Origin: Oscillospiraceae bacterium
Lineage (GTDB): Bacteria > Bacillota > Clostridia > Oscillospirales > Ruminococcaceae
DNA length: 64,000 bases
NCBI GenBank assembly: GCA_015066115.1
Contig: SVOZ01000001.1
Coordinates: 62,001 to 126,000 of the forward strand
Reading direction: 5' to 3'
Below are positions 38,737-47,815 of this stretch, one piece after another. The first letter of the stretch is position 1, and every line of letters starts with the position of its first letter. A model generated the notes under the pieces. That model saw only the letters and a program-made list of their open reading frames with translations. It was not told the origin of the DNA and ran no database searches. The position numbers were made by a program, and so were the translations under genes.

Positions 38737-39086
38737 TTTACATTCTCCTTTGCGGTTCTGCAAGATGCAATCAAAAGCCTGCGGATATTGCCACAAAGTT
38801 TCTCTGCGTGTTGATATGTTGCATTATCTATCCGTTTGGTTTCAAACATAAGTTTTAGCCAATAGCTTGTTTCGTTGGATTCTTTGAGTGCAATTTCTAA
38901 CTTTGCAACAAAATCTTTCTTGCTTTGTGCATACTGCGCTTCGTGGATGTTGGCGCCGACGGATGTACCGGCTCTTGCAAGCTGATCGGTCATATAAGAA
39001 CTTTTCGATGCAGTTACACCGTCAACAAGATTTACAATAGCAACAGCAAACTCAAAAGATAAGTCAAGTAATTTGTTTTCGGACAT
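38733..39086 (-). CDS. S23/four-helix-bundle protein (rRNA intervening-sequence protein family)
   Basis: MSENKLLDLSFEFAVAIVNL...SSYMTDQLARAGTSVGANIHEAQYAQSKKDFVAKLEIALKESNETSYWLKLM; upstream residues in the ORF track are translated repeat DNA. Confidence 0.9.
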   Translation of the reverse strand: MSENKLLDLSFEFAVAIVNLVDGVTASKSSYMTDQLARAGTSVGANIHEAQYAQSKKDFVAKLEIALKESNETSYWLKLMFETKRIDNATYQHAEKLCGNIRRLLIASCRTAKENVK

Positions 39087-39137
39087 AAATACACCTTCTT
39101 TCATCGGCATTTTATCATAAAATGTTACATTTTTCAA

Positions 39138-39303
39138 TGATATATCGCTGACGCGATATGATATACGGCTATGCCGTATGATATACTTGCTACGCAAGCA
39201 TGATATAATATCCGTTCCTTCATATTCCGCAGGCATATATCATCGCTCGAAGAGCGATATCATATCGAAGATATATCACCCGATCCGACAGGAACGGATA
39301 TCA
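39138..39303. repeat. Hairpin array C
   Basis: Left linkers TGATATA at 39138, 39159, 39179, 39201; right linkers TATATCA/GATATCA at 39236, 39256, 39271, 39297; hairpins 39142-39159, 39163-39179, 39186-39198, 39242-39258, 39262-39274, 39283-39299. Confidence 0.92.
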
Positions 39304-39305
39304 TT

Positions 39306-39347
39306 GAAAAAAGTCACCTTTGTCAGTAGACAAAAGTGACTTTTTTC
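39306..39347. terminator. Long terminator-like hairpin between tRNA-Arg 3' end and array C
   Basis: gaaaaaagtcacctttgtcagtagacaaaagtgacttttttc. Confidence 0.85.
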
Positions 39348-39348
39348 G

Positions 39349-39423
39349 TGGCACCCCTGACTGGAGTCGAACCAGCGCACATGGCGTCGGAGGCCACTGC
39401 TCTATCCACTGAGCTACAGGGGC
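39349..39423 (-). tRNA. tRNA-Arg (anticodon CCG), CCA encoded
   Basis: Reverse complement gcccctgtagctcagtggatagagcagtggcctCCGacgccatgtgcgctggttcgactccagtcaggggtgcca. Confidence 0.94.
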
Positions 39424-39546
39424 GTATTCGGCGGCTTTTGCCGCCATTGAAAGTATAGCATAAACTTATAAAAATAGCAATACAATTAAATATGTGTTGA
39501 TGCAATGCGGTTTTTAGGTGTTAAGTTAAATAACTTTACACCAAAA

Positions 39547-40221
39547 TTAATAGCCAAGCGGCTCACCAACAATGATGACCTTGACTCTCTTATCAGCTTT
39601 TTGCTTTCCTGTTACGGTGTAAAGCCTGCAAATTCTGTCGGCACTGTCGCAACCGTCCGTCATCTGAGGATTTTCGAGCTTTAAAGAAACACACTGTCCG
39701 CATTTGGCGCAGTAGGTGTTTTTAGAAAGCCGCACACAGTTTTTGGGAGCGGCAATTTTCTTAACTCTTTCTACCGCCTCGTCAAGATTTTTAACGATTT
39801 TGTTGTATCCCGCAATTATGATAACCGATTTTGGACCAAACATAATGGCATTGACTCTGTTTCCGTTTCCGTCAACATTGTAAAGCTCGCCATTTTCGGT
39901 TATCGCATTGCTTCCCGAAAAATAAACGTCGGCAGAAAAGCTGTCGCGGTAAATTTTTTCTATATCCTCGCTTGTAAGGCCTTCTTTTGAGCGGTCAAGC
40001 AGATTGTAATCTCCGTTTTTAATAAGATCCATAACACCGCATTCTTTAAGCGTAACAGACCCACCAAATGAGATGGTGTCGCCCTTTTTTATAAGATCTT
40101 TTACAAGCTCAACAGCGGCTTTGCAGTCCTCGGCGAAAACTGCCTGCATATTATTTTTTTCAAGCGCTTTAATTGTGCCCGAAATTCTTTCTTTTAAGCT
40201 TAGATCGAGGTTTTTGTCCAT
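39547..40221 (-). CDS. LutC/DUF162-type lactate utilization protein
   Basis: MQAVFAEDCKAAVELVKDLIKKGDTISFGGSVTLKECGVMD...NAITENGELYNVDGNGNRVNAIMFGPK. Confidence 0.88.
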   Translation of the reverse strand: MDKNLDLSLKERISGTIKALEKNNMQAVFAEDCKAAVELVKDLIKKGDTISFGGSVTLKECGVMDLIKNGDYNLLDRSKEGLTSEDIEKIYRDSFSADVYFSGSNAITENGELYNVDGNGNRVNAIMFGPKSVIIIAGYNKIVKNLDEAVERVKKIAAPKNCVRLSKNTYCAKCGQCVSLKLENPQMTDGCDSADRICRLYTVTGKQKADKRVKVIIVGEPLGY

Positions 40222-40305
40222 ATAGATCCTCCTAATTTTTTCTATATTTAAGTATATTCGTATTTGGGGATAAATTCAAGTGATTTCTTAAAAAAGGGGA
40301 GAATT

Positions 40306-41874
40306 ATGAACAAGAATAAGTTTTTTCAAAATGCACTTATGCTTGTCTTTTCAACCTTTGCTATGCGCCTTGTTTTTACCGCCTTCCGCGTGGTGATCTC
40401 AAATAAGGTCGGAGCAGAGTGTATGGGACTTTTTCAGCTCACCTTTGCTGTTTATAACATTTCGGTCACCTTTGCTACCTCGGGTATAAACTTTGCCACA
40501 ACAAGACTTGTAACTCAGGCGCTTTCAAAATCAAAGCTCGGCGCCGCTAAAAAGGTTATGAGTCTGGCGGTTGTTTATAGCCTTGTGTTTGGATTTGCGG
40601 CTTTTTTTGCGGTTTTTTTTCTTGCAGAGCCAATCGGAGTAAACCTGCTTTGCGACGTGCGAAGTGTGCTCTCGCTTAAAACCTTTGCAATAAGCCTGCC
40701 GTTTATTTCGGTTTCGTCGGCGGTCTCTGGCTATTTTTATGCGACAAGAAAGGTCGGCGCCACTCTTGCATCACGCGCCTTTGAGCAGGGAATACAGATA
40801 GTATCTTTTTTCGCGATTATGCATTTTGTCCCTGCTCAAAATATAGAACTTAGCTGCTGCGCCATTGTGGCATCGTCGGCTGTTTCTGAAATTTTATCGG
40901 CTGTTTTTTTGATGGTTAAATTTTGTTTTGACAACAGAAGGATAAAAAGCCAAAAACAAAAGGGAATGGCAAAAAATCTTTGCGCGGTCGCACTTTCTTC
41001 GGCGCTTGCCGCTTACCTAAAATCCGGCCTGCAAACCGTTGAAAACATTCTTATTCCGATAGGATTTAGAAAATACGGCGCAAGCGCAAGCGATGCCCTT
41101 GCAGGCTACGGAATTTTGTGCTCAATGGTAATGCCTGTGATATTTTTCCCGTCCTTTGTGCTTTCTTCTTTTTCTATGCTGCTTATCCCGGAATTCACAG
41201 AGGCTCAGACCCTTAATAAAAAAGCCGACATCCGTTCTGCCGCAATGATCTCGGTGCGCCTTACCCTTTTATTTTCTCTTTTTGTGTCGGCAATTTTTAT
41301 TGTTTTCGGACAGCAGATAGGAGGGGCTTTGTATAGCGAAGAGCGGGCAGGTCCGCTTATAAAAATTATGGCTCCGCTTATTCCCTTTATGTATCTTGAC
41401 AGCATTGCAGATGGAATGCTAAAGGGGCTCGGTGAATACAACCGAGTTATAAAATACAGTACCATTGACACCGTTTTAAGCATCGCTCTCATCTATTTCT
41501 TGCTCCCCAAAATGGGACTTTACGGCTACGTTGTTGTAATTTATGTTTCAACAATACTCAACGCCTTTTTAAGCATCAGAAGGCTTTTAAAGGTGTCGGG
41601 AAATAGGATTTCGTTTTTTTCGGACATTGTAGTTCCGTTTGCCTCATCGCTCTTTTCGGGCGTGACCGCAAAAAGCCTGAGTAAAGCACTTTTTACACAG
41701 AAAAACACAGTGGGTTTAATAATTATGATATGTTTTTCTGTTTGCTTGCTCGCAGTTTTTATCTTTGTTTCTCATGGAAAGATGTACGACACAGTTATGT
41801 ATGCGCTCAGCACAGTAAAGGCACTTTTGCCTAAAAGTAATTTTAAAAAGCTCAGGCGCATAAATAATAATTAA
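40306..41874 (+). CDS. SpoVB/MurJ-type polysaccharide flippase (MOP superfamily)
   Basis: Multi-TM ORF: NKVGAECMGLFQLTFAVYNISVTFATSGINFATTRLV; start placed at MNKNKFF (track 40264). Confidence 0.85.
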   Translation: MNKNKFFQNALMLVFSTFAMRLVFTAFRVVISNKVGAECMGLFQLTFAVYNISVTFATSGINFATTRLVTQALSKSKLGAAKKVMSLAVVYSLVFGFAAFFAVFFLAEPIGVNLLCDVRSVLSLKTFAISLPFISVSSAVSGYFYATRKVGATLASRAFEQGIQIVSFFAIMHFVPAQNIELSCCAIVASSAVSEILSAVFLMVKFCFDNRRIKSQKQKGMAKNLCAVALSSALAAYLKSGLQTVENILIPIGFRKYGASASDALAGYGILCSMVMPVIFFPSFVLSSFSMLLIPEFTEAQTLNKKADIRSAAMISVRLTLLFSLFVSAIFIVFGQQIGGALYSEERAGPLIKIMAPLIPFMYLDSIADGMLKGLGEYNRVIKYSTIDTVLSIALIYFLLPKMGLYGYVVVIYVSTILNAFLSIRRLLKVSGNRISFFSDIVVPFASSLFSGVTAKSLSKALFTQKNTVGLIIMICFSVCLLAVFIFVSHGKMYDTVMYALSTVKALLPKSNFKKLRRINNN

Positions 41875-41900
41875 CTATATTTTTGAAAGGAGCGAAATAA

Positions 41901-42986
41901 GTGGATTACTTAACACAAGAGCTGATTGAAAAATATAAATCCGAAATGCAAAAAATGATCTCCAATGTTAAAACACTAAATAACAAGATTCAAACAGAAA
42001 ATTCGAATGCTATAAACAATAATGAACAATCAATAAGTCAAACCCCTCAACCCTCTGCGCAATCAACACAAACGCCGCCGGACGAGCAAAATATAGGCAG
42101 ATTTCCTTTTTTAAGCTCGCAGGAGCCGTCGCCGCCGAGGGCTTGGGAATTTCCGAGATTTGAAACAGAGGCAGAGGGACTTACCCGCAGAATAGAGGAA
42201 ATTTTAAGACAAAACAGCGATGTTATTACAAGCGATGATTTTCCAGATCAGCTTGGCGTTAACAGAACGCGCGAGATGCCAAATGAAGCACAAAATGAGA
42301 CGCAAATCGAGGCACAAACAGAGGTGCAAACCCAACCTGAAACCATTAACTTCTCCCAAACCCCTCCACCTATGCAGTTTCAGCTTCCGCAAACTCCTCT
42401 GAATGAAATAACCTTTGAAGATCAAGCGCCCGCGCCTCAAACAGAGCCGCTTCAACAGCCACAACAGCAACCATCACAACAGCTACCTCAAACAGCACCA
42501 CCCCAAACAGAGCCGCCTCAAACCGATGCCAATACAAACGAAACTCCTCAGCAGATAGTCAGCAGAGTTTGCATAAGAGGAGGGCAAAAGGCGCAGTATT
42601 CGCCGCCTGCAAACACAGGGCTTGCCCTCTATCAGCCCGAAAACGCAAATCCTGCTCTTACAGACACAGGCACGCTCAGAATTCAAACCTTTGCAGCAAA
42701 CAGGGCCTTTCCAGTCGCAAACGCGGTGATAAGAATAAGAAATCCCGAGAATAACGAGCTTGTTGCAGTTCTTGTAACCGATGCCGAGGGCGACACAACT
42801 CTTTTAGATCTTCCTGCGCCCGACAGAAACCTTTCTAAAACCCCCGAGTTTCCTAATCCCTTTGTAAATTACCTTGTAGATATCAGCGCAGAAGGATTTG
42901 TCCCTCAAACAGATATAAATGTTCAGATGTTCGGTGGAATTGGTTCTGTTCTTCCTGCAAATTTAGTCCCACAGAACAACAGATAG
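41901..42986 (+). CDS. PQ/TE-rich low-complexity protein with C-terminal carboxypeptidase-regulatory-like beta domain
   Basis: N-term QPQQQPSQQLPQTAPPQTEPPQT; C-term GTLRIQTFAANRAFPVANAVIRIRNPENNELVAVLVTDAEGDTTLLDLPAP. Confidence 0.7.
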   Translation: MDYLTQELIEKYKSEMQKMISNVKTLNNKIQTENSNAINNNEQSISQTPQPSAQSTQTPPDEQNIGRFPFLSSQEPSPPRAWEFPRFETEAEGLTRRIEEILRQNSDVITSDDFPDQLGVNRTREMPNEAQNETQIEAQTEVQTQPETINFSQTPPPMQFQLPQTPLNEITFEDQAPAPQTEPLQQPQQQPSQQLPQTAPPQTEPPQTDANTNETPQQIVSRVCIRGGQKAQYSPPANTGLALYQPENANPALTDTGTLRIQTFAANRAFPVANAVIRIRNPENNELVAVLVTDAEGDTTLLDLPAPDRNLSKTPEFPNPFVNYLVDISAEGFVPQTDINVQMFGGIGSVLPANLVPQNNR

Positions 42987-42996
42987 GAGATGGCGT

Positions 42997-44391
42997 ATGG
43001 TTGAGGTAATTATCCCAAGCACTATAACCGTTCACTTAGGCAGACCTAAGGAGGCGGCAGAAAATGTTACGATACCTTTTATTGACTATATAAAAAACGT
43101 CGCGTCAAGCGAAATTTATCCCACCTGGCCTGAGAGCGCACTTCGTGCCAATATTTATGCACAGACCACCTTTGCTTTAAACCGTGTATTTACAGAGTGG
43201 TACAGGAGCCAGGGCTACCCATTTGATATAACGAATTCAACACAGTGCGATCAGGCCTTTGAGTATGGCAGAGATATTTTTACTCCTGTAAGCCGTATAG
43301 TTGATGAGCTTTTTAACGATTATATCCGCAGAATTGGTACATTTGAGCCGCTTTTTGCACAGTACTGCAACGGAACCACCACCACCTGTAATGGTCTTTC
43401 GCAATGGGGAACAGTTGACCTTGCAAATTCGGGGCAGATACCATTTGAAATTCTGCAAAATTTTTACGGAGATGATATTGAAATAGTGAGAGATGCTTTT
43501 GTTGGCGAGGCTCAGGATTCATATCCCGGCACTCCGATAGGAATAGGCGATACAGGAAAATATCCCTCGGTTATACAAATCGAGCTTAACCGCATTTCAA
43601 CTAACTATCCAAAAATTCCAAAGATCGAGGTAGACGGAAGATACGGCGAACAAACGGCAGAAGCGGTTAGGACCTTTCAGGAAATATTTAATCTTAACCC
43701 CACAGGAATTGTTGATAAAGATACCTGGTACCGCCTTGTCCGTATCTACATAAGCGTTAAAAGATTGTCTGAGCTTAATTCCGAGGGAATAAAGCTTGAG
43801 GATATTTCCTTTCAGTTTCCGCAGGCGCTGTCTGTTGGCTCAGAGGGCGATAACGTTCGGGTTTTGCAGCTTTTTCTATCCTATATCTCGGCATTTAACG
43901 ATTTTATTCCTGCAGTTAATATCGATGGCATTTTTGGCCCCGCAACAGAAGAAGCGGTTCGCGCCTTTCAGCGATATAAAGGTCTTACCGAAAACGGAAT
44001 AGTAGATGAAGAAACCTGGAATCAGATCTATTATGAATATCGAAACATTTTACAGTCGCTTCCAAACATAGAGGGGCAGATAGTGGCAGAGCCTTATCCG
44101 GGAGTAGAGCTGAGGCAGGGAATGAACGGCGAGTCAATAAGGCTTATTCAGGAGTATATAAGCTATATTGCGCTGTTTTTCAGGTCAATAAGCACGGTTG
44201 CTCCAACAGGCTATTTCGGACCGGGAACAGCGGCATCTGTAAGAAGATTTCAGAGCGAGTTTGGCTTGCCTGTAACAGGCGTTGTTGATGAAGCAACCTG
44301 GAATAGAATTGCACTTGTCTATTCTGATTTACAAACCGAGCAGGTAAGACTTGATGGTCAAACACCTGCAAATGCAATCACACAGCAGTAA
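42997..44391 (+). CDS. Protein with SpoIID-like N-terminus and three peptidoglycan-binding domains
   Basis: LRANIYAQTTFALNR...GYPFDITNSTQCDQAF (SpoIID-like); repeated DGRYGEQTAEAVRTFQ, DGIFGPATEEAVRAFQ, GYFGPGTAASVRRFQ. Confidence 0.8.
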   Translation: MVEVIIPSTITVHLGRPKEAAENVTIPFIDYIKNVASSEIYPTWPESALRANIYAQTTFALNRVFTEWYRSQGYPFDITNSTQCDQAFEYGRDIFTPVSRIVDELFNDYIRRIGTFEPLFAQYCNGTTTTCNGLSQWGTVDLANSGQIPFEILQNFYGDDIEIVRDAFVGEAQDSYPGTPIGIGDTGKYPSVIQIELNRISTNYPKIPKIEVDGRYGEQTAEAVRTFQEIFNLNPTGIVDKDTWYRLVRIYISVKRLSELNSEGIKLEDISFQFPQALSVGSEGDNVRVLQLFLSYISAFNDFIPAVNIDGIFGPATEEAVRAFQRYKGLTENGIVDEETWNQIYYEYRNILQSLPNIEGQIVAEPYPGVELRQGMNGESIRLIQEYISYIALFFRSISTVAPTGYFGPGTAASVRRFQSEFGLPVTGVVDEATWNRIALVYSDLQTEQVRLDGQTPANAITQQ

Positions 44392-44404
44392 AGGAGGGGA
44401 AACG

Positions 44405-44953
44405 ATGGCTAAAAAGAATGCACAACATATAAATAAAAGAAGGGCAGTTTATGACCTTCAGAATATGCTTTACACAATCAGCAGATATCAAAACGGCACA
44501 CCTGATGTGCTTCCTGACGGCATTTTCGGGACTAAAACGGCGCAGGCAATAAGCAAGTTTCAGCAAAGTGTTGGCATTGCTCCTACCGGCGTTGCTGATA
44601 ATGAAACCTTTAGAGCAATTTCAGAAAAACATCGTGAAGTTACATTTTTTACAAGCACTCCTGCAAAAATTGCCTTTTATCCAAGGATAATTGTTAAGCC
44701 GTTAAAAAAAGGCGATAAACATGATAGTGTGTCTTTTGCACAGATTTTGTTTAATAGATTGTCAGACGATTTTCCCGATTACCAAAATAACATTGTTTCA
44801 GGAATGCTCGATGACATAACCGAGAGAAACCTAACACTATTCCAGAGAGTTAACCGCATAGAGCCGAATGGAGAGATTGACCGTCAAACCTGGGAGCGAA
44901 TGGCGCTCTACTATAATATGTTTTACAGCGAAACAACATCCCGCCTCGATTGA
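44405..44953 (+). CDS. Peptidoglycan-binding domain protein
   Basis: DGIFGTKTAQAISKFQQSVGIAPTGVADNETF; start MAKKNAQ (track 44351). Confidence 0.8.
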   Translation: MAKKNAQHINKRRAVYDLQNMLYTISRYQNGTPDVLPDGIFGTKTAQAISKFQQSVGIAPTGVADNETFRAISEKHREVTFFTSTPAKIAFYPRIIVKPLKKGDKHDSVSFAQILFNRLSDDFPDYQNNIVSGMLDDITERNLTLFQRVNRIEPNGEIDRQTWERMALYYNMFYSETTSRLD

Positions 44954-44968
44954 GGCGGGATGTTGTTT
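44934..44968. terminator. Hairpin terminator
   Basis: acaacatcccgcctcgattgaggcgggatgttgttt. Confidence 0.75.
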
Positions 44969-45071
44969 CGTAAAATATAAAATCAGATAAAAAATATTTA
45001 ATTTCAGATAATGACAATATAATGCAAATATGATACAATGAAATAAAATAGTACAAAACGGGAGGTATTAT

Positions 45072-45308
45072 ATGCCTGTTTTAGAGAAAAACTTATATTT
45101 TTTTATATTTGCTTTATTATTTGTTATTGGGTTAAGCATATTAAAATTCTATACAAAAAAAGGTTTTTATATTGCACAGGTTGTCGCGACCTTTGCATTT
45201 GCAACACACTTGCAAAATAGCCCTACAGAAAGGTTGGATTCGCTTTTTATCATATGGATTTTGGCATCGTTAGCCGCATTGTCAATAACCAGCGTATCCA
45301 AAGAGTAA
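45072..45308 (+). CDS. Small hypothetical membrane protein
   Basis: 78 aa, two hydrophobic segments, RBS gggaggt upstream. Confidence 0.55.
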   Translation: MPVLEKNLYFFIFALLFVIGLSILKFYTKKGFYIAQVVATFAFATHLQNSPTERLDSLFIIWILASLAALSITSVSKE

Positions 45309-45369
45309 ACACATATTAGCTGATTACTATTTAAACTAACTCCACCTCAAGCGAGGTGGGGTTAATTTT

Positions 45370-46293
45370 TTAGAAAACCGTTTCAATCACCTTTTGTGAC
45401 TCATCAGGCGAATAAACAAACCTGTCAATGTGGCCTGAATCAATAAAGTATTTTGGCTCGCTTTTAGTGTATTGCGCCTCAAATGCATCAATTATAATAA
45501 GCTTTACCTTCATTTTATCGGGAATAATGTTTTTTATGTAAACGCTTGCCTGCTGTCCTGTTTTCACATTTTCTTTAGGCTCTGCAAGACCTGCCAAATT
45601 GGGACTTAGCTCAACAAAAATGCCGTAACTTTCAACAGAACGGATAATTCCCGAAACCGTTTCGCCTATGTTAAAGCTGCGTGCATTTTCCTCCCAGGTT
45701 CCAAGCAGTTCCTTGTGTGAAAGGGTTATCTTGCCGCATTCATCTATCGACTTGACAACGGCACAGATGCTCTGTCCGTTAATAAACCTGTCGCAAGGGT
45801 GTGAAATGCGCGAAACCGAAATAAAATCAATAGGTATCATGGAAATTATGCCGCAGGCAATGTCAACAAAACAGCCAAACGGCTCAAGTCTTGTTATGGT
45901 AACGGGGATAATATCTCCCGGCAAAAGAGAGTCTATGTATTCTTTTTTGCATTCTTCCTGAACCGCTCGCCGCGATAAAATCGCGTAATCACTGCCGTCC
46001 TCGTTTTTTGCAAAGCAGAGAATTTTAAAGCAGGTGGGTTTATTTACCCTTGAGATGATGGCAATGTCCCTGACGTCGCCTGCTTCAATTCCTATAGCCG
46101 CCTCTGCCCTCGGAATAACACCCTTCATACAGCCTAAGTCAAGGATAAGATTGTGGTCGCAGTCGCAGCAGATGGCGCGCGCCTCAAGCGTTTTTCCCTG
46201 AATAAAAGCATCCTGCAGCGCGGCAGGGGATTTGAGGGATAATATGTTGCTTCTGCTCGAAATAAGTGAGCCTTCCGGTTTATAAACAGCCAT
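45370..46293 (-). CDS. S1 RNA-binding domain protein
   Basis: Two S1-like repeats (SLLPGDIIPVTITRLEPFGCFVDIACGIISMIPID; FNIGETVSGIIRSVESYGIFVELSPNLAGLAEP). Confidence 0.82.
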   Translation of the reverse strand: MAVYKPEGSLISSRSNILSLKSPAALQDAFIQGKTLEARAICCDCDHNLILDLGCMKGVIPRAEAAIGIEAGDVRDIAIISRVNKPTCFKILCFAKNEDGSDYAILSRRAVQEECKKEYIDSLLPGDIIPVTITRLEPFGCFVDIACGIISMIPIDFISVSRISHPCDRFINGQSICAVVKSIDECGKITLSHKELLGTWEENARSFNIGETVSGIIRSVESYGIFVELSPNLAGLAEPKENVKTGQQASVYIKNIIPDKMKVKLIIIDAFEAQYTKSEPKYFIDSGHIDRFVYSPDESQKVIETVF

Positions 46294-46492
46294 TATTCTA
46301 TAAGCCTCCCGATTATTTATGTCATTTTAAAGCATTGTATGCTCGTCTTGGTTTAAGTATATGAGGGAGCGGGGCGGTAATATTCGGTAAAAGACTAAAA
46401 AATCCTTTAAGGGAAATATTGCCTTTTGGTGTAAAATCGTGTATAATAATCTATGTATAGTTTTTTTGTGGTTGAAAGGAGAGCACAGGCGC

Positions 46493-46678
46493 ATGGATGT
46501 AAGAGTAAATGACGTTCTTGTTATGAAAAAAACTCACCCCTGCGGATGCAAGGAGTTTACCGTTCTGCGTTCAGGAATGGATTTTAAGCTCAGGTGTAAC
46601 GGATGCGGCCACGAAATTATGATTGCAAGGTCAAAGGCTGAAAAAAATATCAAAAAAATTCAGCGTTCCCAAGAATAA
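46493..46678 (+). CDS. DUF951 family protein
   Basis: VRVNDVLVMKKTHPCGCKEFTVLRSGMDFKLRCNGCGHEIMIARSK. Confidence 0.88.
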   Translation: MDVRVNDVLVMKKTHPCGCKEFTVLRSGMDFKLRCNGCGHEIMIARSKAEKNIKKIQRSQE

Positions 46679-46686
46679 ATTAAAGG

Positions 46687-47772
46687 ATGAATAAAATGTT
46701 TCAAAAAATCGGTTTAATTGCAGAAAAATATGAAAATATCAAAGAGAGCCTTATGGATCCTGACGTGATTTCAGATAATAAGAAATATGCCTCTCTTATG
46801 CGCGAATATAAAAACATTTCGCCTATAGTTGAAAAATATGAGGAGTACCTCACCTGTAAAAGAAATATGGATGAGGCAAAAGAGCTTCTTGATGCGGGGG
46901 GTCTTGAAAAGGATTTTCGCGAAATGGTCCAGCAGGAATTTGAGGAAAACCGAGATAGTATCGAAAAAATTTCCGAAGAGCTTAAAATTCTTCTTCTGCC
47001 CAAGGATCCCAACGATGATAAAAACGTTATCGTTGAAATAAGAGGCGGAGCAGGCGGCGAGGAAGCGGCGCTTTTTGCAGGTTCGCTTTTCCGTATGTAC
47101 AGTATGTATGGCGAGGCTCGCGGCTGGAAAACCGAAATACTTAACGAAAATCCAACAGAGCTTGGCGGTTACAAGGAAATCAGCTTTAATATCGAGGGCG
47201 AGGGAGCCTATTCCTGCCTTAAATTTGAAAGCGGAGTTCATAGGGTTCAGAGAGTTCCCGAAACCGAGGCAGGTGGCAGAATTCACACCTCGACGGTTAC
47301 CGTTGCCGTTCTCCCCGAGGTTGAGGATGTTGAGGTCGATATAAATCCCACAGACCTGCAGATAGACACCTATAGATCGGGTGGAGCAGGCGGTCAGCAC
47401 GTTAATAAAACTGAGTCTGCCATTCGTATCACTCACATCCCGACAGGACTTGTTGTTGAATGCCAGGATGAGAGAAGCCAGCACAAAAATAAGGATAAGG
47501 CAATGAAAATTCTTCGTTCTCGCCTTTATGAGCTTAAACAAAGAGAGCAGAATGACAAAATTGCAAGCCAGCGTAAGCTGCAGGTCGGAACAGGCGACAG
47601 ATCAGAGAGAATTCGCACCTACAATTTTCCGCAGGGAAGGGTTACCGACCACCGTATAGGCCTAACCCTTTACAAGATCGAAAACATTATGAACGGCGAT
47701 CTAACAGAAATTATTGAAGCTCTTAACACCGCCGACCAGGCTGAAAAGCTTGCGATGAGCGCAGAGGGATAA
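46687..47772 (+). CDS. prfA: Peptide chain release factor 1
   Basis: [45 protein letters not shown] (GGQ motif). Confidence 0.95.
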   Translation: MNKMFQKIGLIAEKYENIKESLMDPDVISDNKKYASLMREYKNISPIVEKYEEYLTCKRNMDEAKELLDAGGLEKDFREMVQQEFEENRDSIEKISEELKILLLPKDPNDDKNVIVEIRGGAGGEEAALFAGSLFRMYSMYGEARGWKTEILNENPTELGGYKEISFNIEGEGAYSCLKFESGVHRVQRVPETEAGGRIHTSTVTVAVLPEVEDVEVDINPTDLQIDTYRSGGAGGQHVNKTESAIRITHIPTGLVVECQDERSQHKNKDKAMKILRSRLYELKQREQNDKIASQRKLQVGTGDRSERIRTYNFPQGRVTDHRIGLTLYKIENIMNGDLTEIIEALNTADQAEKLAMSAEG

Positions 47773-47815
47773 AGAAGGGATATTTATTAAAACCGTTATA
47801 AAAGACGCATTTGAT

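Noticed and set aside
37844-39086. Diversity-generating retroelement (S23 protein resembles Avd)
   Set aside because: No reverse transcriptase, template repeat or variable repeat found in the window.
38733-39086. 23S rRNA intervening sequence
   Set aside because: S23-type protein present, but no rRNA sequence nearby.
39087-39236. N-terminal extension of the S23 ORF (MPAEYEGTDIISC...)
   Set aside because: It is translated from array C repeat DNA; an internal ATG at 39086 gives the canonical family start.
42430-42545. Tandem protein-coding repeat or recombination hotspot in the Q/P-rich segment
   Set aside because: Imperfect low-complexity PQTEPPQ coding sequence, explained as a disordered linker.
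46771-47541. 256-aa minus-strand ORF
   Set aside because: Antisense of prfA.
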